Source of the DNA: Myxococcus stipitatus
GTDB taxonomy: Bacteria > Myxococcota > Myxococcia > Myxococcales > Myxococcaceae
Assembly (NCBI RefSeq): GCF_021412625.1
Contig: NZ_JAKCFI010000009.1
Span: forward strand, 1-64,000
DNA length: 64,000 nt
Reading direction: 5' to 3'
In this document: positions 25,305 to 37,071 of the stretch, one piece after another
How the letters are laid out: each line of letters opens with the position of its first letter
Numbering within the stretch: the stretch's first letter is position 1
Position numbers and translations under genes: made by a program
Notes under the pieces: generated by a model
Told to the model about the DNA's origin: nothing
Databases searched by the model: none
Seen by the model: the letters and a program-made list of their open reading frames with translations, nothing else

Positions 25305-25877
25305 ATGCCCATCCGCCCCCTCCGCCGTCCCGCCGAGCCGCCGCTTCCAGTGGCGCCCCGTATCCCGAGCAGCGTGCTGGAGGGGCTGTTCGTGCGCGGG
25401 CTGAAGGCGGACGAGCGGCTGCTCCAGGCCGTGGAGGCGCTGGGCTACGACCCCCGCAGGCCGGAGGTGGACTACCCGGTGGAGGTGTGGCAGCGGGCGG
25501 TGGCGCTGGCGCGCCAGGAGTGCTTCGCGCACCTGGGCGACGAGGACGCCTATCGCCAGGTGGGGCGCACCGTGGTGGAGGGCTTCGCGCAGACGCTGCT
25601 GGGGCGTGTCGTGGCGGTGGCGTTGCCCATGATTGGTCCGGCGCGCGCCATCGAGCGCATCCCCCGCTACCTGGGTTTGATGGGCCGCCCGGACATCGAG
25701 GTGACGTGCACCCCGGTGGGCGAGCGGGGCCGCCGGCTGGTGCTCACGGACCGCTACAACCGGCCGGACGTCGTGGCCGGGGGGCTGGAGCGCATGCTGG
25801 AGGTGGCGAACGCCCAGCCCCGAATCACCGTGGAGGAGCGGACCCCGGAGCGCTACCGTCTGCTCGTCCGCTGGTAG
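25305..25877 (+). CDS. DUF2378 / TIGR02265 family protein (myxobacterial paralogous family)
   Basis: A 190-aa protein with the family features: LFVRGLKADERLLQAVEALGYDP, then YPVEVWQRAVALARQECF, a LLGRVVAVALPMIGP block and RIPRYLGLMG. This family is greatly expanded in Myxococcus and relatives and its function is not established. The ATG at 25305 follows GGGAG at nine to ten bases; an earlier in-frame ATG at 25251 is less likely. It is probably co-transcribed with the small hypothetical gene 51 nt downstream. Confidence 0.85.
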   Translation: MPIRPLRRPAEPPLPVAPRIPSSVLEGLFVRGLKADERLLQAVEALGYDPRRPEVDYPVEVWQRAVALARQECFAHLGDEDAYRQVGRTVVEGFAQTLLGRVVAVALPMIGPARAIERIPRYLGLMGRPDIEVTCTPVGERGRRLVLTDRYNRPDVVAGGLERMLEVANAQPRITVEERTPERYRLLVRW

Positions 25878-25928
25878 CCGCCGCCCCCATCCCGGTGACG
25901 GTCGGGCCACCGGGGCGTCCGAGCCCCC

Positions 25929-26369
25929 ATGTCCTACCCTCCCCGACTCGCCCACCTCGCCACCCGCGCCGTGGTGGTGGCCCGGCTCGTTCCGACCTAT
26001 GCCCAGGCCCACCGGCTCGACGAGGAGGAGGCCGCGCAGCGGCTGACGTCCGCCCTGTCCGGGCGGATGCTCGGGGCGCTGCTGGAGTCGACGTGGACGG
26101 CCCTGCTCGGGTCGACGAAACGTCTGAAGGAGGACGGTCTGCTGGAGAAGGTGGCCACCACGCTGTCGGAGCGGCCCTTGCGGCCCGGGCGCGTGGCGCC
26201 GCTGACGCCCGCATGGAGCGCGTTCCTCGTGCTCGCGGACCTGGAGGCGGGGACCGCCAGTGACGCGGTCCGCCGGGTCATGGAAACCGACGATGGACGA
26301 CGGCGCGCCGCCGAGGGACTGGCCGAGGCTGGACGCTTCCTCGCCGCCGAGCTGACACGCGGGCGGTAG
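25929..26369 (+). CDS. Hypothetical helical protein (146 aa)
   Basis: No family recognised. The protein is Ala/Leu/Arg-rich and predicted helical throughout, without a signal peptide or membrane segment (ARLVPTYAQAHRLDEEEAAQRLTS is shown only in part: RLDEEEAAQRL). It follows the DUF2378 gene by 51 nt and precedes the FemAB-like gene by 74 nt on the same strand. Codon use matches its neighbours, and the frame is open over its full length. Confidence 0.6.
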   Translation: MSYPPRLAHLATRAVVVARLVPTYAQAHRLDEEEAAQRLTSALSGRMLGALLESTWTALLGSTKRLKEDGLLEKVATTLSERPLRPGRVAPLTPAWSAFLVLADLEAGTASDAVRRVMETDDGRRRAAEGLAEAGRFLAAELTRGR

Positions 26370-26443
26370 CGGCTGGCCGGCCGTGGCGAGGGGGGGCCAG
26401 CATCGTTATAGGCTGCCGTCCGGTCCCACCGCGCACGACGCCG

Positions 26444-27604
26444 ATGTCCACCTCGCCGCCCACCACCCTGCGCATCCTCCCCTCCATCCATGAGGTTCCC
26501 CGGGCCCTGTGGGACGGGCTCGTGGACGCGGCGGCGGAGCCCTTCCTGGAGTGGACGTTCCTCGCGGCGCTGGAGGACAGCGGCAGCGCGGCGCCGGAGC
26601 GCGGCTGGCACCCGCGCCACCTGACGCTGTGGCGGGGCCCATCCCTGGTGGCCGCCGCCCCCGCCTACATCAAGGACGACAGCCAGGGCGAGTTCGTCTT
26701 CGACACGCACTGGGCCGCCGCCGCCGAGCGCGCCGGGCTGCGCTACTACCCGAAGCTGGTGCTCGCCGTGCCCTTCACCCCCGCCACCGGCCGCCGCGTC
26801 CTCGTGGCCCCGGGCGAGGACCGCGCCGCGCGCGAGGCGGAGGTCTACGCGGGCGCGCGGGAGTTCGCCCGCGCCGAGCAGCTGTCCGGCGTCCACGTGC
26901 TGTACCCCACCGAGGAGCAGCTGCCGGGGCTGGAGGCGTGCGGCTTCGCGATGCGGCTGGGCGTGCAGTACCAGTGGCGCAACGCCGGCTACCGGACGCT
27001 GGAGGACTTCCTCGCCCGCTTCCACGCCAAGCGCCGCAACCAGGTCCGCCGCGAGCTGCGCGCCCCCCTCGAACAGGGCATCCAGGTGCGCACGCTGCGC
27101 GGCGACGCGCTGGCGGACGTGGACGCGGACACGGTGTACCGGCTGTACGCCTCCACGGTGGACAAGTACCCGTGGGGCACGCGCCTGCTCACGCGCGACT
27201 TCTTCGCGCGCATGCTGACGTCGTTCCGCCACCGCTGCGAGCTGGTGGAGGCGCGGCGGGGCGAGCACCTGGTCGCCGGGGCGTTCAACTTCCGCGCGGC
27301 CCACGTGCTGTACGGCCGTTATTGGGGGTGCTTCGAGGAGCACCCCTTCCTGCACTTCAACGTCTGCCTGTATCACCCCGTGGCGGAGGGCATCGCCAGC
27401 GGGCTGTCGCGCTTCGAGCCCGGCGCCGGGGGCGAGCACAAGCTCACCCGGGGCTTCGAGCCCCACCTCACGTATAGTGCCCACCTGCTCCTTCACCCGG
27501 GGCTCGAGCGGGCCGTGCGTGGCTTCCTGGAGCACGAGCGGGCGGCCGTCCGAGGCGGGCTGCCGCAATGGCGGGCGGAGACGGGTTTCAAGGGGGAGGC
27601 CTGA
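26444..27604 (+). CDS. FemAB-like GNAT-fold protein (PF04339/DUF482 family)
   Basis: A 386-aa protein matching the FemAB_like family, often labelled peptidogalycan biosynthesis protein. Typical blocks are the early AAAEPFLEWTFLAALE, LVAAAPAYIKDDSQGEFVFD, FHAKRRNQVRRE and late RFEPGAGGEHKLTRGFEP. The family has two GNAT-like folds and is thought to transfer an acyl or aminoacyl group; the substrate is unproven. It is soluble and cytoplasmic. clpS starts 42 nt downstream, so the two may share a transcript. Confidence 0.85.
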   Translation: MSTSPPTTLRILPSIHEVPRALWDGLVDAAAEPFLEWTFLAALEDSGSAAPERGWHPRHLTLWRGPSLVAAAPAYIKDDSQGEFVFDTHWAAAAERAGLRYYPKLVLAVPFTPATGRRVLVAPGEDRAAREAEVYAGAREFARAEQLSGVHVLYPTEEQLPGLEACGFAMRLGVQYQWRNAGYRTLEDFLARFHAKRRNQVRRELRAPLEQGIQVRTLRGDALADVDADTVYRLYASTVDKYPWGTRLLTRDFFARMLTSFRHRCELVEARRGEHLVAGAFNFRAAHVLYGRYWGCFEEHPFLHFNVCLYHPVAEGIASGLSRFEPGAGGEHKLTRGFEPHLTYSAHLLLHPGLERAVRGFLEHERAAVRGGLPQWRAETGFKGEA

Positions 27605-27646
27605 AACGGCCTGCTCCCCTGGTCATCAAAGGGAGTCCAGAATCCC

Positions 27647-27970
27647 ATGTCGCAGAAGCACGAGCATGATGGCTCCGTCGTCACGGAGACCGTTCCCAAG
27701 CAGAAGCTCAAGAAGCCACCGCTCTACAAGGTGCTGCTCCACAACGACAACTACACGACCCGGGAGTTCGTGGTGGCCGTCCTGAAGGAGGTCTTCCACA
27801 AGTCGGAGTCGGATGCCGTGCAGATCATGCTGCACGTTCATTACAACGGAGTCGGAGTGGCCGGCGTCTATACGTTCGAGGTCGCCGAGACGAAGCTCAA
27901 GACGGTGGAAGCCGCCGCGCGGGACAATGGGTTCCCCCTGCGGCTCTCCATGGAACCCGAGGAAGGCTGA
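27647..27970 (+). CDS. clpS: ClpS adaptor for N-degron substrates
   Basis: A 107-aa protein. The core LYKVLLHNDNYTTREFVV is the ClpS family block, with the Asn-Asp pair that contacts the substrate N-terminus. It continues with the conserved helix EVFHKSESDAVQIMLHVH and GVYTFEVAETK, which binds ClpA. The flexible N-terminal 25 residues are as expected. It delivers proteins with bulky N-terminal residues to ClpAP. clpA starts three bases after the stop codon, so the two are an operon. Confidence 0.96.
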   Translation: MSQKHEHDGSVVTETVPKQKLKKPPLYKVLLHNDNYTTREFVVAVLKEVFHKSESDAVQIMLHVHYNGVGVAGVYTFEVAETKLKTVEAAARDNGFPLRLSMEPEEG

Positions 27971-27973
27971 ACC

Positions 27974-30268
<2,295 letters not shown>

Positions 30269-30304
30269 GCGGGGCGTCCCGGTCCACGCGGCGCCACGCA
30301 CGAC

Positions 30305-30340
30305 GAGGCCCCGGTTCCCCTCGCGGGGAGTCGGGGCCTC
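30305..30340. terminator. Bidirectional terminator between clpA and the MCP gene
   Basis: GAGGCCCCG (30305-30313) and CGGGGCCTC (30332-30340) are perfectly complementary. An inner CCCC/GGGG pair extends the stem, and GGTGCTTT follows. It lies between two convergent genes. Confidence 0.75.
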
Positions 30341-30369
30341 GGTGCTTTCCGGGGGGCGGGCCCGGACGG

Positions 30370-31986
30370 CTACTCGACGCGGTAGCTCTTCACCGCGCTG
30401 GAGAGCTGCTCGGAGATGATCTGCAGCGTGGTGGCCGCCTCGCCCGTGGAGCCGATGCGGGCCACCGTCTCGTCCATCATCTTCGACAAATCATTCACCG
30501 CGAGGGTGATTTGATTGATGCCCACGTTCTGCTGGCTCACCGCCGCGGCGATCTGCCGGACGGCGGCGGCGTTGTCCTGGACGATGGAGGACAGCTCCCG
30601 CAGGTTCTGACCGCTGGTGCGCACCTGGGCGAGCCCCGTCTCCATGCGCTCGGCGCCGCGCTCCGTGATTCGCACCGCGGCCGTCACCGAGCTGGCGATG
30701 TCGTCCAGCAGCTCGCGCACCCGCGTGGTCGCCTGGATGGACTGGTCCGCCAGCGCGCGAATCTCCCGCGCCACCACCGCGAAGCCCTTGCCGTGCTCGC
30801 CCGAGCGCACCGATTCGATGGCCGCGTTGAGCGCCAGCATGTTGGACTGGTCCGCCAGGTCCTTCACCGTCTGGGTGATGCCGCCAATCTGCTGCGTGCG
30901 CTCGCCCAGCTCGAGGATCTTCTGGGCGATTTCGCCCACCTGGACGCGGATGTCGTTGAGCCCCGCCATCGTCTGTTCGATGGCCGCCTCGCCCGAGCGC
31001 GCCAGCGCGTCCGCGCGCTCCGCCACCGACAGCACGCTCTCCGCCTTCTGCGCGGCCAGCATGGAGGTCTGCTTGATTTCCTGCGCCGTCACCTGCGTCT
31101 CCTGGAGCGCGGCGGCCTGGCGGGAAATCGTCTGCGCCTGGTCCGTGGAGGACGTGTTCAGGTGCTCGGTGGACTGGGTGAGGGCCTGGGCCGCCTGCTG
31201 GAGGTTGAGCGTCACCTCGCGCAGCCGCGCCACCATCTGCCCGAACGAATTGGACAGCCGCCCCACCTCGTCGCCGCTCTTCACCTGGATGGGCCGGGTG
31301 AGGTCGCCGGACTCGACGATGTGGCCGGCCACCTCCGTCAGCTCGCGCAGCGGCCGGACGATGCTGCGCCCGAACGCCGCCGCCACGCCCACGCCCAGCG
31401 CCACCAGGAGCAGCGCGAAGCCCGTCATGCGCCAGCGCAGCCCGGACACCAGCCCGTCGATGTGGTCGCGGGAGATGCCCACGTGCACCGCGCCCAGCCG
31501 GCCCCCGGCGACCGGCGCCGCCACGTTCATGGCGCGCAGCACCTTGCCCTCCGTCTCCACCTCCAGCACGGGCCCCCAGCCCGCCTCGGCGCTCACCTCG
31601 CCCTGCCCCGCCGTCGCCGTCTTCAGCGACTCCGGGAAGGCGCCCTTCAGGCTGTGGGCCACCACGGCGCCGGTGGCGTCGGTGAGGAACACGTACGTCA
31701 CGTCCTCGCTGGTGGTGGTGACGTCCAGCATGGGCTGGAGCACGTTGGTGCCCACCGTCACCGTCTGCTCGACGGCCACCGCGAGGCTGCGCGCCAGCAG
31801 CTGGCCCTCGCCCATGTGGCTGTCGACCAGGTCGGTCTCCAGCCGGCGCGTGGCGGTGGCGGTGAGGATGGCGGCCACCGTGGCGCTGACCAGCGTGGTG
31901 ACGAGGACGAGCTTGGGGGCCAGCCCGAGCGACTGACGGAACTGCTGGCCCAGCTGCGTGGCGAAGGAGGCGTGGGGCAGACTCAC
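30370..31986 (-). CDS. Membrane methyl-accepting chemotaxis protein
   Basis: A 538-aa receptor. TM1 is near residues 20-42 (VLVTTLVSATVAAILTA). A periplasmic sensor of about 150 residues follows, then TM2 (TGFALLLVALGVGVAAAF) and HAMP (RSIVRPLRELTEVAGHIVESGD). The signalling tip is ADQSNMLALNAAIESVRSGE then GKGFAVVAREIRALA. Start GTG at 31984-31986. It is last in the seven-gene operon, 73 nt after cheB. The sensor domain ligand is unknown. The E-x-A-R motif common at the tip reads ESVR here. Confidence 0.92.
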   Translation of the reverse strand: MSLPHASFATQLGQQFRQSLGLAPKLVLVTTLVSATVAAILTATATRRLETDLVDSHMGEGQLLARSLAVAVEQTVTVGTNVLQPMLDVTTTSEDVTYVFLTDATGAVVAHSLKGAFPESLKTATAGQGEVSAEAGWGPVLEVETEGKVLRAMNVAAPVAGGRLGAVHVGISRDHIDGLVSGLRWRMTGFALLLVALGVGVAAAFGRSIVRPLRELTEVAGHIVESGDLTRPIQVKSGDEVGRLSNSFGQMVARLREVTLNLQQAAQALTQSTEHLNTSSTDQAQTISRQAAALQETQVTAQEIKQTSMLAAQKAESVLSVAERADALARSGEAAIEQTMAGLNDIRVQVGEIAQKILELGERTQQIGGITQTVKDLADQSNMLALNAAIESVRSGEHGKGFAVVAREIRALADQSIQATTRVRELLDDIASSVTAAVRITERGAERMETGLAQVRTSGQNLRELSSIVQDNAAAVRQIAAAVSQQNVGINQITLAVNDLSKMMDETVARIGSTGEAATTLQIISEQLSSAVKSYRVE

Positions 31987-32059
31987 GGAATCACCCGGAG
32001 GACGACGAGACGACGCGCGCGCGGGCACGAGGCGCGGGCAATGCAATCACGGGAAGGCA

Positions 32060-33130
32060 TCATCGGCCAGGACCTCCCTCGCCGCGGGCGTTCACGCGGT
32101 AGGACTGGGGCGTGCAGCTCTGGAGGATGAGCTCCGGCAGCGCGGACAGGGGCACGCCCTGGTCCGTGGCGCGCAGCTCCAGCGCCGCGCGCGGCATCCC
32201 GTAGACGACCGACGTCGCCTCGTCCTGGGAGAAGGTGACGCCGCCGGCGTTGCGGATGGTCAGAAGGCCCCGCGCGCCATCCTCGCCCATGCCGGTGAGC
32301 ACCACGCCGCCGCTGCGGCGGCCGAACGCGGAGGCCAGCGACGCCAGCAGCACGTCGCCGTTGGGGCACGGGCCGCCCCGGCTGCGCTGCAGGCGCGCCA
32401 TGCCCCCCGCGTCCACCAGCAGGTCGTGGCCATCCAGGGGGAAGTACACGCGGCCCGGCTCCAGGCGCTCGCCGTCGCGGGCCACGTCCACCGCGAGCGA
32501 CGTCACCTGGGACAACCACCGCACCATGCCCTGGGTGAAGCCCACGGTGATGTGCTGCGCGACGAGCAGCGGCACCGGCAGGTCCTTGGGCAGCTTCGAC
32601 AGCAGGTCCGCCAGCGCCGGCGGGCCGCCCGTGGAGGCCACCACGCCGAACACGTCCACGCGCGCGCCCGTGGGCGGCGGCGTCACGGAGCCCGCCCGGG
32701 CGCGCCGGGAGATGACGGGCACCTCCGCCATCAGGCACACCGAATGGGCCAGGTCGCGGCCCCACCGGCGCAGCTCCTCGAGGTTGGTGACGTTGGGCTT
32801 GCCGATGAGCTCCAGCGCCCCGGCGCTCATCGCCTGGAAGCCCAGGTCCACGCCGCGCTCCTCGGCCACGGCGCTCACCACCAGCACGCGCGCGGGCGCC
32901 TGCGACATGATGGCGGCGATGGCCGCCGGCCCGTCCAGGCCCGGCAGCAGCAGGTCCATGGTGATGACGTCCGGACGGAGCAGCCTCGCCAGCTGCACCG
33001 CGCGGTTGCCATCCCCCGCCCTCCCGACGACCTCGATGCGAGGGTCCTCGGTGAGCAGCGCGGTCAGCGTGTTGGCCATGGTGGGGGAGTCATCCACCAC
33101 CAGGACACGGATGGCTCGGCGGGTGTTCAC
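32060..33130 (-). CDS. cheB: CheB protein-glutamate methylesterase
   Basis: A 356-aa protein. The receiver domain has LVVDDSPTM and phospho-Asp in VITMDLLLPGLDG. The methylesterase domain has the Ser in VVASTGGPPAL, His in LLVAQHITVGF and Asp in LTGMGEDGARG, giving a complete triad. It removes methyl groups from the MCP and deamidates Gln residues. Start GTG at 33128-33130 overlaps the cheA stop as GTGA, so translation is coupled. An alternative longer frame is a shadow of cheA. Confidence 0.95.
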   Translation of the reverse strand: MNTRRAIRVLVVDDSPTMANTLTALLTEDPRIEVVGRAGDGNRAVQLARLLRPDVITMDLLLPGLDGPAAIAAIMSQAPARVLVVSAVAEERGVDLGFQAMSAGALELIGKPNVTNLEELRRWGRDLAHSVCLMAEVPVISRRARAGSVTPPPTGARVDVFGVVASTGGPPALADLLSKLPKDLPVPLLVAQHITVGFTQGMVRWLSQVTSLAVDVARDGERLEPGRVYFPLDGHDLLVDAGGMARLQRSRGGPCPNGDVLLASLASAFGRRSGGVVLTGMGEDGARGLLTIRNAGGVTFSQDEATSVVYGMPRAALELRATDQGVPLSALPELILQSCTPQSYRVNARGEGGPGR

Positions 33131-35304
33131 GCGCGCCCTCCCCTGCGACTCATCACGTCCAGCACCTCGGCGAGCAGGCGGCCCGCGGCGCACTCGCGCT
33201 TGCTCAGATAGCCATCCGCGCCCGCCGCCAGGCCGCGCTCGCGGGCCGCGGCGCTGTCGTGCGCGGACACGAGGATGACGGGCAACGTCGCCGTCTCGGG
33301 CCTGGCGCGCAGCCGCGCGATGAGCTGGGTCCCATCCATCTCTTCCATGTCCAGGTCGCAGATGACGACGTCGTAGGTGTCCGTCGACAGCCGCTCCAGC
33401 GCCCGGGCGCCGCTGGCCGCCAGGTGCACGTTGAAGCCGCCGGCCTCCAGCATGGCCCGGTGCAGCGCGCGCGCGGTGAGCGAGTCGTCCACCACCAGGG
33501 CCCGCCGCTGCGCCGTCACCGTGAGCTGCCCCGACTCCGTCACCAGCCAGTCCGGACGGCAGATGAGCAGCAGCTCGCCCCGGCTGAGCGTCGCCGCGCC
33601 CTGCCACGCGGGCACGTCGCGGACCTCCGAGGGCAGCGGGCGGATGACCAGGTCCCGGTCCCCCACCACCGCGTCCACGCCCAGCGCCACGCGCTTGCCG
33701 CCGCTCTGCACGATGAGCAGGGGCTGCCCCTCCGCCGGCGGCGCCAGGGCCCGCAGGCCCAGCCGCGCCCCCAGGTCCACCACCGGCAGCAGCTGCCCCT
33801 GGTATTCCAGGTGCGCCTTGCGCTTGCCGATGCGCAGCGAATCCGCGCGCGCCAGCTGCGTGGCCTCCACCGCCAGCATGGGCAGGCCCACCAGCTGCTC
33901 CAGCGCGCGCACCACCAGCACCGGCGAGCTGCCCAGGTCCACCGGCAGCGTCATCACGAAGCGCGTGCCCTGGCCCGGCGTGCTGTTGACCTCGATGCGG
34001 CCCTGCATCGCCTCCACCGACGCGCGCACCGCGTCCAGGCCCACGCCGCGCCCGGAGGTGTCCGTCACGTCCGCGCGGGTGCTGAAGCCCGGGCGGAAGA
34101 TGAGGTCGCGAACCTGGTTCTCGTTGTAGCGCGCCACCTCGTCCGCGGTGACGACGCCGCGCGCCTCCGCCACCTTGCGCACCCGCGCCAGGTCGACGCC
34201 CGCGCCGTCGTCCGAGCACTCCAGGAACAGCAGGTTGCCCTGCTGCTCCACGCGCAGGGTGAGCGCGCCCTCGTGGTGCTTGCCGGCCCGCTCGCGCTCG
34301 GAGGGCATCTCCAGGCCGTGGTCCACCGCGTTGCGCAGCAGGTGCACCAGCGCGCCCTGGAGCTTCTCGAGCAGCCGCCGGTCCAGCGACAGCTCCGAGC
34401 CCACCACCGACAGCCGCGCCTCCTTGCCCAGCTGGCGCGACAGGTCCCGCACCATGCGCTGGAGCGGGTCGAGGATGGTGCGCACCGGCCGCGTGGTGAT
34501 GGCCTTGAGGCCCTCCTCCAGCGCGTCGACGATGTCGCTCGTCTCCTCGCTGTCGGTGCGCAGCAGCCGCCCGGTGCCGGCCAGCAGCGTGCGCGCCTCC
34601 GCGGTCTCCGCCAGCAGGCCCTGCTTGGCGAGCACCCCCACCACGCGCTCCAGGTCGCGGCCGCGCTCCTCCACGCGCAGGCGGACCTCGCGCAGCCGCT
34701 CCACCTCGCGCATCAGCGCCGTCACCTGCCGCACGCTCACGCGCCAGCCGGTGTCCGCCGACTCCGGCATCGCGTCCTGCGCCAGCAGCGCGGCGGCCTC
34801 CGACGCCAGCGACGGCTCCTCCCCCGGCTCCAGGGGCGCGGCGGCCGGGGCGGTCACCTCCGGCCGCGAGCCAGCGGCGGTCGTCGGGACGGACTCCGGC
34901 GCGGGCCCCTCCGCCACCAGCTGCGCCAGGGCGGCGGCGGGGTCCGGCAGCGCGTCGCCGCGCCCGTCCGCGTGCGCCTGGGCGCGCAGCATGAAGAGGT
35001 CCAGGCCGTGCAGCAGCACGTCCACCACCGGCCGGGGCATCTTCTGCGGGTTGGACTTCAGCGGCGCGAGCGCGTCCTCCAGCTTGTGGGCGATGTCGCC
35101 CAGGTCCTGCAGGCCCAGGCTGGCCGCGCTGCCCTTGAGCGTGTGCAGGTGGCGCCCCAGCCGGACGTAGAGCTTGGTGAGCGCGGCCGGCTCCAGGCCC
35201 TCGCGCTCCAGCTCCAGCAGGTCCATGGTGACCTTCTGGACGACTTCCTGGGCCTCGACGGCGAAGCCGGCCACCAGCCCCTGCAGCATCGGGTCAACGG
35301 GCAT
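33127..35304 (-). CDS. cheA: CheA histidine kinase with C-terminal receiver (CheA-CheY hybrid)
   Basis: A 725-aa protein. The Hpt domain carries the phospho-His in HLHTLKGSAAS near residue 54. A Pro/Ala linker follows, with no clear P2. The P3 dimer region leads to a kinase domain with N-box HLLRNAVDHGLE, G1 DDGAGVD and G2 GRGVGLDAV. A CheW-like P5 domain (about 455-590) is followed by a C-terminal receiver: LVVDDSLTARAL, phospho-Asp in VVICDLDMEEMDG, Lys in YLSKREC. The hybrid layout resembles FrzE of Myxococcus. The gene overlaps cheW by 11 bp and cheB by 4 bp. Confidence 0.95.
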   Translation of the reverse strand: MPVDPMLQGLVAGFAVEAQEVVQKVTMDLLELEREGLEPAALTKLYVRLGRHLHTLKGSAASLGLQDLGDIAHKLEDALAPLKSNPQKMPRPVVDVLLHGLDLFMLRAQAHADGRGDALPDPAAALAQLVAEGPAPESVPTTAAGSRPEVTAPAAAPLEPGEEPSLASEAAALLAQDAMPESADTGWRVSVRQVTALMREVERLREVRLRVEERGRDLERVVGVLAKQGLLAETAEARTLLAGTGRLLRTDSEETSDIVDALEEGLKAITTRPVRTILDPLQRMVRDLSRQLGKEARLSVVGSELSLDRRLLEKLQGALVHLLRNAVDHGLEMPSERERAGKHHEGALTLRVEQQGNLLFLECSDDGAGVDLARVRKVAEARGVVTADEVARYNENQVRDLIFRPGFSTRADVTDTSGRGVGLDAVRASVEAMQGRIEVNSTPGQGTRFVMTLPVDLGSSPVLVVRALEQLVGLPMLAVEATQLARADSLRIGKRKAHLEYQGQLLPVVDLGARLGLRALAPPAEGQPLLIVQSGGKRVALGVDAVVGDRDLVIRPLPSEVRDVPAWQGAATLSRGELLLICRPDWLVTESGQLTVTAQRRALVVDDSLTARALHRAMLEAGGFNVHLAASGARALERLSTDTYDVVICDLDMEEMDGTQLIARLRARPETATLPVILVSAHDSAAARERGLAAGADGYLSKRECAAGRLLAEVLDVMSRRGGRA

Positions 35305-35839
35305 TGCGGCCTCCGGTGGCGCGCGCGGAGAACAGGCGCTTGAGGTCGATGAGGTGGATGAGCTGGCGGTCCTGGGTGAAGACCTCCATCACCGGCCCGT
35401 CGGCGCGCGAGCGCGCCGTCTCCACCGCGCTCATCGGCAGCGTGGTGGGACGGGGGATGGCCTCGCAGTCGAGCGCGCACAGCTCGCCGTCGCCCCGGTC
35501 CACCACCAGCAGCACCGCCGGGTCCTGGCGCCAGCCGTGGCCACCGAGCATCGACGCCAGGCTGAGCGCGGACAGCACCTGGCCCTGGAAGCGCAGCACG
35601 CCCACCACATGCGGGGCGGACAGCGGCACCGGCGTCACCATCTTCAAGGGCAGCGCCGCGCGCAGCATCTCCAGCGACAGCGCGTAGCGCTCCTCGCCCA
35701 GGGGGAACTCGGCGATCCAATGCACCGCCTCCTCGACGGTGGTCTCCGCCTGCTCGCGCAGCCGCGACGCGCGGCGCTCGAGGAGTTCGGCCGCCTCCTG
35801 CTCCTGAGCCTCCTCCATCGTCCGAGGAAGGATCTTCAT
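35294..35839 (-). CDS. cheW: CheW-like coupling protein
   Basis: A 181-aa protein. A charged helical N-terminus of about 40 residues (MEEAQEQEAAELLERRASRL) precedes a CheW fold: FPLGEERYALSLEMLR, VLRFQGQVLSALSLASMLGG and ending HLIDLKRLFSA. CheW usually has about 160 residues, so this one has an added N-terminal helix. It links the MCP to CheA. The ATG at 35837-35839 overlaps the cheR stop as ATGA. A second CheW domain exists in the RR-CheW protein of the same operon. Confidence 0.9.
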   Translation of the reverse strand: MKILPRTMEEAQEQEAAELLERRASRLREQAETTVEEAVHWIAEFPLGEERYALSLEMLRAALPLKMVTPVPLSAPHVVGVLRFQGQVLSALSLASMLGGHGWRQDPAVLLVVDRGDGELCALDCEAIPRPTTLPMSAVETARSRADGPVMEVFTQDRQLIHLIDLKRLFSARATGGRNAR

Positions 35840-37071
35840 TCCAGCGCCCCCAGGTTGAGGTAGGCGTCAGCGGACGCCTGATAGAACCGTGCCGGCAGTG
35901 CCTCCGGCCCGTCGACGAGGTGGTCCGGCGGCAGCCGCTCGGCCCGCGTGCGCAGGGCGCGCATCAGCGGCACGGCCGCCTCGCGCGCGCCGGAGCGCTC
36001 GCGCAACAGCGCCAGCTCCAGCAGGCCCGGCAGGTAGTCCGGCGCCTGGCGCACCAGCGACTCCAGCACGGAGGACGCGCCCTCCACGTCCCCCTCCTCG
36101 ATGCGCTCGAGCGCCTGCAGGTGCAGCCGCGCGGGCGTCGGAGGAGGCGCCGCCGTGGGGGCCTGCTCGGGCACCGCCAGCCGGGGGCGGCGCGCCGGGA
36201 GGATGGGCTTGAACTCCAGCGCGCGCTCCAGGGGCCGCGGCGGCGGGGCGGGCGCCACCTCCTCGCCCGGCGTCAGGCGGCGGAAGGTCTGCAGCTCCGG
36301 CGCGCCCTCGCGCACCACGCCCTCCGGCACCTTGTCCGCCTCCACCGCGCCCAGGAAGAGCAGGCCGCCGGGGTTGAGCGCGCGCACCAGCAGCGCGATG
36401 GCCGCCTCGCGCGCCGGCACGGAGAAGTACGTCAGCACGTTGCGGCAGAGGATGAAGTCGAACCGCCCGAAGCGCTCCGGCAGCGGCGCCAGCAGGTTGT
36501 GCTGCGCGAACGACGTGATGCGCCGCACCGCGGGGAGGATGGTCACCTGCCGCTCGCCGCTCTCCTGGTACAGGGGGAAGAGCCGGGGCGCGGACTCGCG
36601 CCGGGACCAGGTGCCGTAGGTGGCCTTGCGCGCCGTCTCCAGGCTGGCCTCGTGCAGGTCCGTGCCCAGCACCTCCACCGGGTAGCCGTGCGGCACGGAC
36701 GCCAGGAGGCACGCGGCCAGCGAGTACGCCTCCTCGCCGCTGGCGCAGCCCGCGCTCCACCCGCGCAGCGCGAGCGCGCCCCTGCGCAGCGCCACGGGCA
36801 CGCCCTGCTGGGCGATGGCGCGGAAGTGCTCCGCCTGGCGGAAGAAGTACGTCTCGCCCACCAGCGCCGCGCGCACCAGCGTGCCGGACAGCGGGGACTG
36901 CGGGTAGAGCAGCTCCCCGAGCAGGTCCGCCGGCGTGCGCCCGCGCGCCAGCTCCGTGCGCACCACGCGCTCCATGGCCTCGGTGGCGATGGCGTCGTCG
37001 CGGAAGCCGGTGATGGAGGACACCACTTCCCGCGCTCGGGACAGAAGCCGCGGGTCGAGCTCTGCGCTCAT
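35836..37071 (-). CDS. cheR: CheR methyltransferase with C-terminal TPR-like extension
   Basis: A 411-aa protein. The N-terminal CheR all-helix domain and SAM domain cover residues 1-265: ETYFFRQAEHF, GWSAGCASGEEAYSLA, VLGTDLHEASLETARKATYG and ILCRNVLTYF. A Pro/Ala linker is followed by TPR-like helices (EEGDVEGASSVLESLVRQAPDY). It methylates Glu residues on the MCP using SAM. The TPR region may tether it to receptors. ATG at 37069-37071 overlaps the upstream stop as ATGA. Confidence 0.93.
   Translation of the reverse strand: MSAELDPRLLSRAREVVSSITGFRDDAIATEAMERVVRTELARGRTPADLLGELLYPQSPLSGTLVRAALVGETYFFRQAEHFRAIAQQGVPVALRRGALALRGWSAGCASGEEAYSLAACLLASVPHGYPVEVLGTDLHEASLETARKATYGTWSRRESAPRLFPLYQESGERQVTILPAVRRITSFAQHNLLAPLPERFGRFDFILCRNVLTYFSVPAREAAIALLVRALNPGGLLFLGAVEADKVPEGVVREGAPELQTFRRLTPGEEVAPAPPPRPLERALEFKPILPARRPRLAVPEQAPTAAPPPTPARLHLQALERIEEGDVEGASSVLESLVRQAPDYLPGLLELALLRERSGAREAAVPLMRALRTRAERLPPDHLVDGPEALPARFYQASADAYLNLGALE

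Noticed and set aside
32060..34219. 719-codon frame spanning cheB and part of cheA
   Set aside because: Only the cheB part (32060-33130) has domains; the rest is a different frame of cheA.
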